NCBI GenBank assembly: GCA_963697915.1
Contig: OY969103.1
Location: forward strand, 1,860,001 to 1,924,000
Direction of reading: 5' to 3'
DNA: 64,000 nucleotides
Origin: VRUE01 sp963697915
GTDB lineage: Bacteria; Actinomycetota; Thermoleophilia; Solirubrobacterales; 70-9
Shown here: positions 51,165 to 59,296 of the stretch, piece after piece
How positions within the stretch are numbered: the stretch's first letter is position 1
Layout of the letters: the number at the start of each line of letters is the position of its first letter
The notes under the pieces: generated by a model
Databases searched by the model: none
Told to the model about the DNA's origin: nothing
Seen by the model: the letters and a program-made list of their open reading frames with translations, nothing else
Program-made: the position numbers and the translations under genes

Positions 51165-52064
51165 TTAGCCGCGCAGTACCCGGCGGCGGCGCAGTACCCG
51201 CTCGCTGATCGCGATCAGCTCGGTGACCTGGCGCTGGCGCTCGGGGTCGAGCTCACCGCGCAGGGCGGCGTTGGCCGCCTCGCCGGCCTCGCCGCGGCGG
51301 GCCTGCAGCTCGGCCATGTCTTCCTCGTGCCCGGAGTCGGCGAGGGCGCCGACCAGCTCGACCAGGAGCGCCTCGATCCCGACCCGCAGCTGCAGTGCCG
51401 CCTCGCGGAGGCGCCCGGCGTCGAGGTCGGCACGGGCGCGCAGCAGCATGGGCTCGCAGGCGTCGATCCGTTCGCGGCCGCCGAGCACGGCGGCGAGGTG
51501 CTCCTGGGGGCGCAGGTCGTCCTCTCGCCGCCGCCGTGAGCTGCCGGCCTGGACGTCGACGTGGCGCGCCTCGGTGAAGCGGCTGTCGGCGACCTCGTCG
51601 CCGCTGCCGCAGCCGATCCGCACGGCGACGGCGCGCTCGGCGTCCTGCTCGGCGACGAAGGGGTCGCAGCTGGCGACGGCGAGCGCGTGCAGGGCGCGGT
51701 TCAAGAGGCCGATGCCTTCGCTTAGCAGGGCCTCGACCGCCTCCTCGGCCTCGGCCACCTCGGCGAGCCAGCGGCTCGCCTCCTCAGACGACGCGAAGGG
51801 CTGCTGCGCTCGCACGGCCGTCACCCGGGTGAGGGGCAGAGGGGCGGGCTCACCGGTCTCCCCGGCTCGCGAGCGGCGGCGACGGCGGCTCGGGGCCGGG
51901 GCGGCGCCGATCGTCTCGATCACCAGGACCCGCTGCGTCGGGTCCTCACCGCCCTCGGGCGGCGGCGCCCCATCGCGCGCCAGGTAGCGGCCGTCGGGCA
52001 GGCCGAGCTTGCCGGCGAAGTCGAACTGCGCGAATCCGAAGAAGCGGCTCAGGGCTGCTGTGAC
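51165..52064 (-). CDS. Conserved hypothetical protein (Thermoleophilia-type)
   Basis: A 299-residue protein of unknown function. It opens with R-F-F-G-F-A-Q-F-D-F-A-G-K-L-G-L-P-D-G-R-Y, has a basic R-R-R-R-R-R-S stretch near residue 64, a mixed alpha/beta centre with V-A-V-R-I-G-C-G-S-G, and a long helical C-terminus (about 200-299). I recall similar proteins from related actinobacteria without a named function. GTG 52064 overlaps the upstream cell-wall hydrolase by 16 nt; a longer frame exists only inside that gene. Confidence 0.65.
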   Translation of the reverse strand, partial: VTAALSRFFGFAQFDFAGKLGLPDGRYLARDGAPPPEGGEDPTQRVLVIETIGAAPAPSRRRRRSRAGETGEPAPLPLTRVTAVRAQQPFASSEEASRWLAEVAEAEEAVEALLSEGIGLLNRALHALAVASCDPFVAEQDAERAVAVRIGCGSGDEVADSRFTEARHVDVQAGSSRRRREDDLRPQEHLAAVLGGRERIDACEPMLLRARADLDAGRLREAALQLRVGIEALLVELVGALADSGHEEDMAELQARRGEAGEAANAALRGELDPERQRQVTELIAISERVLRRRRVLRG

Positions 52065-54316
52065 TTCTGCGGCTTCGAGGGCCGCGAGAACCGCGACGGC
52101 TCGGTCGGCACCCGCGGGTTGTCGATCTGCTCGAGCCGGTCGGTCAGCCGCATCCACTGGTCGGGTTTGAGCAGCTGCACGAACTGCGCCTCACCGGGGC
52201 CGCCCACCGGGCTCCAGCCGATGTGGACGTGGTCGGCGTGGTCGCCCATCGCGAAGCTCGGCCCGCCCAGTTCCTGCAGCGAGATCAGCTCGTCGGGCAC
52301 CAGCGTCCCCTGCAGGCGCATGACCGAGCGCAGCAGCGATTCGGTGATGCTGCCGGGGCCCTGGTTTCCGAGCACCGGGATGCCGTTGATCGCGGCGATG
52401 TCGATCGCGTTGCCGTAGGAGTGGTTGGAGACGTTGCCGCTGGTGGTGATGCTGCCGTGGCGGCCGCAGAGCATCGAGGTGACCGTCAGCCGGAAGCCCT
52501 GCTCGGAGAGGTAGGCGGCGGTCGCCAGCAGGCGGCGGTCGATCTGCCCGCCGCGGATTTCGACCCGGTCGCACTCGGAGAACTCGAGCTTCTGGTCGGC
52601 GAGGACCCGGCGCTGCAGGGCCTCCTTGGAGAGCAGCAGGACGCCGGCGTCGCCGAGCTCGACGGCGAAGGGGCTCTTGCCCTTGGCGCGGTAGATCGCG
52701 GTCGCCTCGAGCAGCTTCCAGCCGTCGAGAATCGGCTTCGGGTCGATCCGCGGCGCGCCTTTGCCGGCCGGCCGGATCGTGAAGTTGATGTGCGCGTCGA
52801 CGTCATCGGCGCCGGCGCCGACCCGAGCCAAGACGGTCCCAGCTATAACCTTCGACCCGACCCTTAGGGTTCCGTCAGCGCCCTTGGCGGCGGCGGTGTC
52901 GACCGCGGCGGTGGCGTGCGCGTCGCCCTCGACCCGCTCCGGCAGGGCGTGCAACCGCGGGCGGATGTTCTGGCTGTCGACCGGGACCCGCTTCTCCTTG
53001 CCGGTCGGCATCACCACGAGGCGATGGTCGCGGACGAGCTCACCGAGCTTGGCGTAGGTGAAGCGGTTGCCGTAGGCGTCGCGCAGGACCACGTAGCGGC
53101 CGAGCTTCTCCGAGTTGCCGAGCTTGACGATGACGCCGTCGTTGACGGCGACCACCGGGGAGCCCTCGGCGGCGAAGATGTTGATCCCGCGCCGGGTCGG
53201 CGAGGAGGCGATCACCTCGGCGGCGTTGCCGTAGGCCTCGCGCTGCCGCGGCGTCGCCCGGCTCAGCGCCGCCCGGGTCGAGATGTCGTCGGCATAGCGC
53301 GCGTCGGCGGCGATCGGGAAGTGCGCCCCCTCGGTCAGGCCGGTCAGCGAGCCGACCAGGTCGGCGGGCAGCTTGCCGTAGGCGCGTGCGTAGAGGAGCA
53401 CCTCCTGCACGTACCAGTCGGCGTGGTTGTAGGCGAAGATCGCGTCGTAGAGGTCCTCGTGGGCGCCCGCCGCCTTCAGGTAGTTGGCCGCGGCGCAGAT
53501 CGCGTCGACCGGGTTATAGGGGTCCTCGCGGCCATCGCCGTTGGCGTCGACCCCGTAGGAGTCCCAGCTGGAGGGGATGAACTGCATCCATCCCATCGCG
53601 CCGGCGCTGGAGACGTTGAGGTTGGTGCCGAAGGCGGTCTCGATCTTGTTGATCGAGGCGAGGATCTGCCAGGGGATCCCGTACTCGGTGCCGCAGGCCT
53701 GGTAGATCGGCAGCAGGAAGGGCGGGATCTCGAAGGAGTCGATGACGAAATTGGGGACGCCGATCGGGGTCGGGCCGAAGGGCGCGAAGGTCATCGTCGA
53801 GTTGGTCGTCGTCGGCGAGCCGCCGTCGTTGTACTGGGAGCCGCCGCTCTGGTTGTCGACCGGGGGCTGGTCGCCGCCCGTGGCGGCCGGGGCGGTCACC
53901 GCGCCGGCGCTGGTCGTGCCCGGGCTCTCGATCGTCTCGTTGCGCTCGACGCCTGCTTCGGGGGCGTCGGCGGCGTCGAGGCCGGCACCGGTCTGGGGCT
54001 CGGCGGGGCCGGCCGGCTCGGGGCCACTCGCCGGGGCGGGCGCCGATTCGGAAGTGGGCTGGGGTTCCTCGGTCTCGTCGCTGGCCGATTCGCAGTCGGG
54101 GTCGGCGAGGTCAACCAGTTCGTCGCCGTCGTCGTCAGCCTGGTTGGCGCAGGCGGGAGCGTCGGGGACGGGGAGGGCGGGAGCGGTGGTGATGGCGTCG
54201 GCGGCGCGGTTCTCGCCGAGCCCGGCCGAAGGATCGGCGCCGGCCATGCCGACACCAAGAGCGGTGATGACCGCGAAACCGGCCAGGGCGATGATCAGTG
54301 CAAGCTTGTGTCTCAT
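52049..54316 (-). CDS. Exported three-domain cell-wall hydrolase (SLT + M23-like + LAS-like)
   Basis: A 755-residue exported protein. N-terminal hydrophobic segment (about 6-27), acidic linker with D-D-D-G-D-E (calcium-binding-like), then an MltB-like lytic transglycosylase domain (about 205-310, with S-A-G-A-M-G-W-M-Q-F and D-A-N-G-D-G), an M23/LytM-like domain (about 380-545, V-N-D-G-V-I-V) in which the zinc motifs are not clear, and a C-terminal LAS/M15-like domain with S-Y-G-N-A-I-D-I and D-H-A-D-H-V-H-I-G-W. It should cut glycan strands and perhaps peptides. ATG 54316 lies at the usual distance before the signal peptide. Confidence 0.82.
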   Translation of the reverse strand: MRHKLALIIALAGFAVITALGVGMAGADPSAGLGENRAADAITTAPALPVPDAPACANQADDDGDELVDLADPDCESASDETEEPQPTSESAPAPASGPEPAGPAEPQTGAGLDAADAPEAGVERNETIESPGTTSAGAVTAPAATGGDQPPVDNQSGGSQYNDGGSPTTTNSTMTFAPFGPTPIGVPNFVIDSFEIPPFLLPIYQACGTEYGIPWQILASINKIETAFGTNLNVSSAGAMGWMQFIPSSWDSYGVDANGDGREDPYNPVDAICAAANYLKAAGAHEDLYDAIFAYNHADWYVQEVLLYARAYGKLPADLVGSLTGLTEGAHFPIAADARYADDISTRAALSRATPRQREAYGNAAEVIASSPTRRGINIFAAEGSPVVAVNDGVIVKLGNSEKLGRYVVLRDAYGNRFTYAKLGELVRDHRLVVMPTGKEKRVPVDSQNIRPRLHALPERVEGDAHATAAVDTAAAKGADGTLRVGSKVIAGTVLARVGAGADDVDAHINFTIRPAGKGAPRIDPKPILDGWKLLEATAIYRAKGKSPFAVELGDAGVLLLSKEALQRRVLADQKLEFSECDRVEIRGGQIDRRLLATAAYLSEQGFRLTVTSMLCGRHGSITTSGNVSNHSYGNAIDIAAINGIPVLGNQGPGSITESLLRSVMRLQGTLVPDELISLQELGGPSFAMGDHADHVHIGWSPVGGPGEAQFVQLLKPDQWMRLTDRLEQIDNPRVPTEPSRFSRPSKPQKSQQP

Positions 54317-54537
54317 GCGACGGCGCCTCGATCCCTGCAGCCACGGGGCCTGAGGCCCGGGCCCTTGCTCTCCCCGTAGAACGAGCACGTCCAAGCTACT
54401 GACTCGATCGGAGGCGTGCAACGCGCTCCGCGGCCCCCCAACATGTCCTTAATCAACGATCTGCCCACGCCGCATCGGCGAGGAGGATCTCACTCGATCC
54501 GGATACGGTGGTTAAGAACCTGTTCTATGGTGTGCCC
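54317..54537. other. Divergent control region, possibly leaderless to the right
   Basis: 221 nt between the hydrolase and the coiled-coil gene. TTCTAT at 54523-54528 could be a -10 element, which would put the transcript start at or next to ATG 54538; no ribosome site precedes that ATG, so the mRNA may be leaderless. A small CGCCG/CGGCG hairpin is at 54468-54480. Nothing else is apparent. Confidence 0.3.
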
Positions 54538-54891
54538 ATGATTGATGAGCAGGCGGGTAGGCAAGAGGATCAGGACGGGTTGCGGGCGCGCAGCGAGCAG
54601 GCGATCACCGAGTTCGCCCAAGCGCTGCTCGACAGCAATGTGCTGGAGAACGCGGTATCGGCCGCTTTCGGCGCTCGCGAGAAGGCGCTGGAGGCGCAGC
54701 AGGCCGCGATGTCGGCCCTCAACCTGCCCTCGGCAGGCGACGTCGAGCGGCTCGAGCGCCGGGTGCGCTCGCTTTCGCAGCGACTCGAAGAGGTCGAGGA
54801 CGAGTTCGACCGGGTCTCGCGTGAGCTCGGCGGCCTGCGACGGCAGATCGCGGCCGAGCGTCGCCGCGAGGACGCCGAGACCGCTTCCTGA
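54538..54891 (+). CDS. Phasin-like coiled-coil protein
   Basis: A 117-residue, mostly helical protein. The middle holds A-L-N-L-P-S-A-G-D-V-E-R-L-E-R-R-V-R-S-L, a form seen in PhaF/PhaI-type and other polyhydroxyalkanoate-associated proteins, followed by a coiled coil to about residue 110. A role in PHA granules is a weak inference because no PHA genes are nearby. ATG 54538 (M-I-D-E-Q) is the likely start; an in-frame GTG ten codons earlier lies in the promoter. It converges on the nucleoside phosphorylase. Confidence 0.6.
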   Translation: MIDEQAGRQEDQDGLRARSEQAITEFAQALLDSNVLENAVSAAFGAREKALEAQQAAMSALNLPSAGDVERLERRVRSLSQRLEEVEDEFDRVSRELGGLRRQIAAERRREDAETAS

Positions 54892-54912
54892 GCCTAACCC
54901 TAACCCTAGACT

Positions 54913-55581
54913 TTAGGTTGAGAGTACGGCCGCGGCGGCGTTTCCGGCCCGTTTGGCGGCGGCCTCGACAGCCTCGTCGTCGAGTCGCTCGCCGCCGGCC
55001 TCGGAGACGATCAGCAGCGCCGCCGTCTCGACCCCCAGCTGGCGGCCGCGGGCGAGCACGGCGACCGTCTGCATGTCGGCGGCCAGCGCCTCTCCCGGCG
55101 CCTGCTCCGCGCCGGGCGGCACGTCGAGGCTCGCCACCGTCGCCGCCTGCGCCGCCTCGCCGAGTCGCGCCGCCAGCCCCTTCACCAGATCCTCTCCCGG
55201 CCGCGCCGACTCCCCCGCCGCCAGGCCGAAGGCCGCCGCGCTGCCACCGCCGGCCACCGCCTCGGTGACGAGCAGCAGCGCCCCGGGCTCGGCGCGTTCG
55301 CCGAGCGCCGTGCAGGTGCCGACCCGCACCGCGCGGCCGACGCCGAGCTTGGCCAGGTCGGCAAGGACGATCGCGGCGCTGGGCCCGCCCATCCCGGTCG
55401 CCTGGATGGTCAGCCCGGCACCCGCCTCGGTGCGCCCCGAGTAGCCCCACAGCCCGCGCGCGTGGTTGCTCATCCTCGGCTGCTCGAGCAGCTCCTGGGC
55501 GAGCATCAGGGCGCGGCCGGGGTCACCGACCAGGATCGCGTCAGCGGCGAGGGAGGCCGTGGGTCGGAGCCGGGACGGCAT
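54913..55581 (-). CDS. Nucleoside phosphorylase (PNP/UDP family)
   Basis: A 222-residue PNP_UDP_1-family protein. It has I-L-V-G-D-P-G-R near residue 17 (phosphate site), G-M-G-G-P-S-A-A-I near 62 and V-R-V-G-T-C-T-A-L near 85, all typical of uridine or purine nucleoside phosphorylases and MTA nucleosidases; the 6-oxopurine/uridine choice cannot be made. It starts at ATG 55581 and overlaps the FTR1 gene by 41 nt at the same strand, so it may be translated with it. Confidence 0.83.
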   Translation of the reverse strand: MPSRLRPTASLAADAILVGDPGRALMLAQELLEQPRMSNHARGLWGYSGRTEAGAGLTIQATGMGGPSAAIVLADLAKLGVGRAVRVGTCTALGERAEPGALLLVTEAVAGGGSAAAFGLAAGESARPGEDLVKGLAARLGEAAQAATVASLDVPPGAEQAPGEALAADMQTVAVLARGRQLGVETAALLIVSEAGGERLDDEAVEAAAKRAGNAAAAVLST

Positions 55582-57952
55582 TGCCGGCGGAGCCTACGCC
55601 GGGCGCCCCGGCGGCGCCGACCTGGGCATCGCGCACCGCCCGCCGCACCTCGCGCTTGCGCACCCACTCGGCGGCGAAGTAGCTGCCGACGACGAAGCCG
55701 AGGGCGAGCAGCTGGGCGACGAGCGTCTCGACCGTCGGGTAGACGCCGAACCAGGTTCCCAACCAGAGCGGCAGTTCGACCTCGATCGGGTGGATCGGCA
55801 GCCAGCCGACCCCCTGCATCGTGCGCGCCGTGTTGCCGACCATGACGACGAGGACGAGGGCGATCAGGACCCCGGTGACGACAAGCATCCGCTTGTAGGG
55901 GAGCTTGCGCTCGAGCGCGAAGGTGAGCGCGCCGACCACGGCGGTGATCGCGAGGCCGAGCGAGACGCCGGCGAGGACGACGCCGGTGCCGGAGCTGAGC
56001 TGCAGGGCCTGCAGGAAGAGGACCGTCTCGAAGCCCTCGCGGAAGACGCTGGTGAAGCCCAGCGTGTAGAGGCCGGCCACCGTCGCGGCGCCGGCCCCGG
56101 CGGCGAGCGCCGCCCCGGTCAGCGCCTTGCCGCGCTCGCGGTGCCCCTTGATCCACTCGGTCCAGTAGACGCGGTGGAAGAACCAGTTGAGGACGAGCAG
56201 CAGGACGCCGATCGCGACGACGCCGACCACCGCCTCGAGCTTCTCTCCGTACTGGGAGAGGGAGTCGAGCAGCAGCAGCGCCAGCCCGAACATCACCACG
56301 CTGGCCGGCAGGGCGAGCAGGGCGCCGCGGTAGACCGGCCGCCGCAGCGGCGCCCGCGGGCCGATCATGCTGGCGGTGATCGCGGCCAGGATCAGGATCG
56401 CCTCGAGGCCCTCGCGGAAGACGATCAGGGCCGAGTTGACGATCGCCGTCGTCGCGCTGGCGCCGTCGCCGGTCAGGGCGCGGGCGTCGGCGAGCTCTTC
56501 GTCGAGCACCAGGCGGGTCTCGCGGATCTCGCCGACCGGCGCCTTGCGCGCGACCAGCTCGGCGAGGCCGGGCCAGCCGTCGGCGCCGTACCAGATCAGT
56601 CCCTCGATCCTCAGCGCCAGCTGCGGGTCGAAGGCGCGCAGCTTCAGCTCGGGGCCGAACTCGAAGAAGCCGTAGGCGGCGAGCCGCGCCTGCTCGGCCC
56701 CCGAGTGCTGGCCGGCGCCGGCCGCCGCTTCCATCTGGTCGAGGGAGATCGCGACCAGTTCGTAGTCGGCTTCGTCGCTCGGCTCGGTCCACTCCTGGGG
56801 GGCGATCGCCTCGAAGGTCTCGGTGGCGCCGTCGCGGGCCGCGTCGAGCTCGTCCTGCGCGGCGACCGCACCGCCCTGCTGGGCCGCGTCGACGTCCTCG
56901 CGCAGGGTGGCGAAGGCGGCCTTGATCTCGGTTACCGCCCGCGGGTCGCGGTCGAGCAGGGTCGGCTCGAGGTCGGCGAAGGCGGTTTCGACCCCGTCCA
57001 TGAAGGCGACCGCCTCCTGGATCTCGAAGGGGATCGTCACCCGCCCGTCGGCGGTCCCCTTGTCGAACTCCTTCGGCACCAGATCGAGGAAGCGGGTCAG
57101 CTGGCTCGCCCGGTTGACCTCCTCCTCCGGGGTCAGCGGCGCGGCGACGAAGCCCTCGAGGTCGGCCTCGACCCGGCGGCGGGCGGCGGCGAAGGCGGCG
57201 CGGTCGGAGCGAGCGCCGGCGGCGGCGAGGCGGGCGAAGTCGCGGCTGCTCGCGCGCCGCGCCGCGGCGCCACGCTGCTCGGCGTACTCGGGGGCGAGTG
57301 CCAGCCAGTAGCCGGCGACGATCGCCGTCGTCTCGGCGAAGCGGCCGTCGAAGCCGCGCTCGGCCGCCTGCGCCGCTTCGTCGAGGTTGCTCAGCAGCCG
57401 CGCCTGGAAGGCGTCGAACAGGTCCTTCTCGATCGCGACCACGGCCTCGTCCGGCGCCAGCTCCCCGTCGGCCAGCCCCTGCAGCGCCGCGGTCGCGTCG
57501 ACCCCGGGGCGGGTGAAGCGAGTCGCCTGGCGGAACTCGCGGATCTGCAGCCAGGCCCGCGCGGTCGCGGCTTCACCCCGCCGCGCGGCGGCGACCGCGA
57601 CGGCGAAGGCGCCGCGCCGCAGGGTGGCGAGGGCCAGGCCCCGCGCCGCCGCCAGGCCGGCTTCGTCGCGGCGGGCGGCGGCGGCGCGGCCGGCCCGCAG
57701 CGAGGACTCGACCCGCGCCAGCTCGGCCGGGGCGTCGGCGGCGAGGCCGCGCCGCAGCGGCCCGGCGAGGCGGGCCTCGGCGGCGGCGACGGCGCGCCCC
57801 GGCCGTTCGCCGAAGAGCAGCTGCGTCTGGGCCTCGAAGAGGTCGGCGCGGATCGCGTCCGCCGCCCGCCAGGGTGGCTCGGCGCCGGCGGGGGCCGCCG
57901 CGAGCAGGGCCGCCGCGAGGGCGACGACCAGGATTGCGGCAGCTCTATGCAC
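55541..57952 (-). CDS. efeU: FTR1-family iron permease with large extracellular domain
   Basis: An 803-residue high-affinity iron permease. After a signal-like segment (1-24), about residues 25-490 are an extracytoplasmic, mostly helical domain; the C-terminal half (about 495-760) has about seven membrane helices with two R-E-G-x-E motifs, R513-E-G-L-E and R638-E-G-F-E, that bind ferric iron in FTR1. Most bacterial EfeU proteins are about 280 residues, so the domain before the permease is unusual and resembles longer actinobacterial versions. GTG 57952 lies 9 nt after efeO stops. Confidence 0.9.
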   Translation of the reverse strand: MHRAAAILVVALAAALLAAAPAGAEPPWRAADAIRADLFEAQTQLLFGERPGRAVAAAEARLAGPLRRGLAADAPAELARVESSLRAGRAAAARRDEAGLAAARGLALATLRRGAFAVAVAAARRGEAATARAWLQIREFRQATRFTRPGVDATAALQGLADGELAPDEAVVAIEKDLFDAFQARLLSNLDEAAQAAERGFDGRFAETTAIVAGYWLALAPEYAEQRGAAARRASSRDFARLAAAGARSDRAAFAAARRRVEADLEGFVAAPLTPEEEVNRASQLTRFLDLVPKEFDKGTADGRVTIPFEIQEAVAFMDGVETAFADLEPTLLDRDPRAVTEIKAAFATLREDVDAAQQGGAVAAQDELDAARDGATETFEAIAPQEWTEPSDEADYELVAISLDQMEAAAGAGQHSGAEQARLAAYGFFEFGPELKLRAFDPQLALRIEGLIWYGADGWPGLAELVARKAPVGEIRETRLVLDEELADARALTGDGASATTAIVNSALIVFREGLEAILILAAITASMIGPRAPLRRPVYRGALLALPASVVMFGLALLLLDSLSQYGEKLEAVVGVVAIGVLLLVLNWFFHRVYWTEWIKGHRERGKALTGAALAAGAGAATVAGLYTLGFTSVFREGFETVLFLQALQLSSGTGVVLAGVSLGLAITAVVGALTFALERKLPYKRMLVVTGVLIALVLVVMVGNTARTMQGVGWLPIHPIEVELPLWLGTWFGVYPTVETLVAQLLALGFVVGSYFAAEWVRKREVRRAVRDAQVGAAGAPGVGSAGNAVPAPTHGLPRR

Positions 57953-57961
57953 TGGCTCTTC

Positions 57962-59050
57962 TCAGCCTTCCTGCAGCTCCACTTCGAGCTGCTTGGCCGC
58001 CTGGGTGACCTGGCCGGCGATCGCCTCGGCCTGCGCCTGGGCCTGGGCGCCGAGCGCGTCGGCCTGCTTGGCGCTGAACCGCTCGCCGCCCGCCTCCCGG
58101 TCGCGCAGGTCGGCGGCGAACTCGACCAGGCTGCGCAGCTCCTGGCGCGTCTGCTTCGCCTGCTGCGGATTCTCGGCGGCGATCGCCGGTTCGATCCCGT
58201 CGTAGGTGAAGAGGATGCCGCCGAGGATGTCGGCGATGTCGGAGAGCCGCGAGGTGGCGACGAAGCCGAGTTCCTCGGCGTCCTCGCCGGCGATGAAGCG
58301 CGAGTTCTTCCAGGCCTCGAAGTACTCGCTCATCGTCGGGGTCATGACGACGATCGAGGTCAGCGCGTCGGAGGCGGTCGGCTCGAACTCGGCCGCGTCC
58401 TCGTCGAGGCTTTCCGCCTGGGCGAGGAACTCGTCGGCGGTCGCCTTGTATATGTCGGCGTCGGGCAGCCCCTCGCCGAACTCGACCACCCCGTCGCCGT
58501 CGATGTCCGGCTCGGTGCCCTGCGCTGCCAGCTCGGGGTTGGTCCCGTAGAGCGCGGTCTCGGTCAGGAAGAAGAGGTTGCCCGGCTGCTTCAGCTGCTT
58601 GCCCGATGGGGTGGTGAGGGTGAAGGAGACGGCGTCTTCTGGCGTCGAGGCGTCCGAGCCGGCGTCGATGTCGACGTCGTACTGGGCGAGGCGGGGGACG
58701 CCGGCGACGATGCCCTCCATCTCCTCGTACGCCGGGTTGGCCTCGACGAAGGTCGCCTTGGACTCGGTCAGGATCCGCTCGACCTGCTCACCGTGCTCGG
58801 CGAGCAGGCGGTCGTAGTCGAAGCCGACCGACTCGGCCAGGGCGTAGTACTCGTCGGCGTTCGCCTGCAGGGCTTCGACCTGCTCGACCAGTTCAGCCGA
58901 GTGGTTGGTCAGGTACTCCTTGACGCCCGCCAGCTGGGCGGTATCGGCGGCCGCGGTCGTCTCGCCGTCGTCGCTGCCGCCGCAACCGGTGACCAGCGCC
59001 GCCGCCAGCGCCGTGCTCACCAGCGCGATCCCGAAGTGCCTCTTTTTCAA
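57962..59050 (-). CDS. efeO: EfeO/EfeM-like iron-uptake lipoprotein (imelysin family)
   Basis: A 362-residue lipoprotein of the imelysin/M75 (EfeO/EfeM) group. Lipobox V-T-G-C gives Cys23; the mature part is helical with Y-E-E-M-E-G-I-V-A-G-V-P-R-L and P-T-M-S-E-Y-F-E-A-W-K-N-S-R, the latter diagnostic for EfeM/EfeO. It is thought to deliver iron to FTR1. TTG 59050 has AAGGAGG 6 nt upstream and gives M-K-K-R-H; longer starts are unlikely. No efeB peroxidase follows. An iron-box-like sequence lies upstream at 59114-59132. Confidence 0.88.
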   Translation of the reverse strand: MKKRHFGIALVSTALAAALVTGCGGSDDGETTAAADTAQLAGVKEYLTNHSAELVEQVEALQANADEYYALAESVGFDYDRLLAEHGEQVERILTESKATFVEANPAYEEMEGIVAGVPRLAQYDVDIDAGSDASTPEDAVSFTLTTPSGKQLKQPGNLFFLTETALYGTNPELAAQGTEPDIDGDGVVEFGEGLPDADIYKATADEFLAQAESLDEDAAEFEPTASDALTSIVVMTPTMSEYFEAWKNSRFIAGEDAEELGFVATSRLSDIADILGGILFTYDGIEPAIAAENPQQAKQTRQELRSLVEFAADLRDREAGGERFSAKQADALGAQAQAQAEAIAGQVTQAAKQLEVELQEG

Positions 59051-59113
59051 CTCGTGCCTCCTTCGCCGGTTGGTATTCGGCAACCCTAACGAAATCCGAG
59101 TGCAGAGGTCGGT

Positions 59114-59132
59114 TTAAGTGAGGCTCAGGCAG
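59114..59132. promoter_or_regulatory. Candidate DtxR/IdeR-type iron box upstream of efeO
   Basis: TTAAGTGAGGCTCAGGCAG matches the DtxR/IdeR consensus TTAGGTTAGGCTAACCTAA at 12 of 19 positions, and at 10 of the first 12. It is 64-82 nt upstream of the efeO start. The right half is poor, so confidence is limited. Confidence 0.4.
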
Positions 59133-59296
59133 GTCCCCCCGTGGGGCGTCGCCACTCGTGAGAAACCCGCTGCCCAGATTTGCTCCAGCGGTCCAAACAC
59201 AGCCCTGGAGGGCGTCCATACCTTGGAACGCGATCACGAAACCACAACCGCGACCGCCGCTGCCGTGCGCTCGGCGGGCTAGGAGGACGTTCGGAG

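Noticed and set aside
54890..54912. Telomere-like TAACCCTAACCCTA sequence and weak hairpin after the phasin-like gene
   Set aside because: Only two and a bit repeat units; circular bacterial chromosomes do not use this motif and it is likely chance.
55466..59089. A very long open frame on the + strand opposite the efeU/efeO genes
   Set aside because: High GC makes antisense frames open; the minus-strand proteins have clear family motifs and the + product has none.
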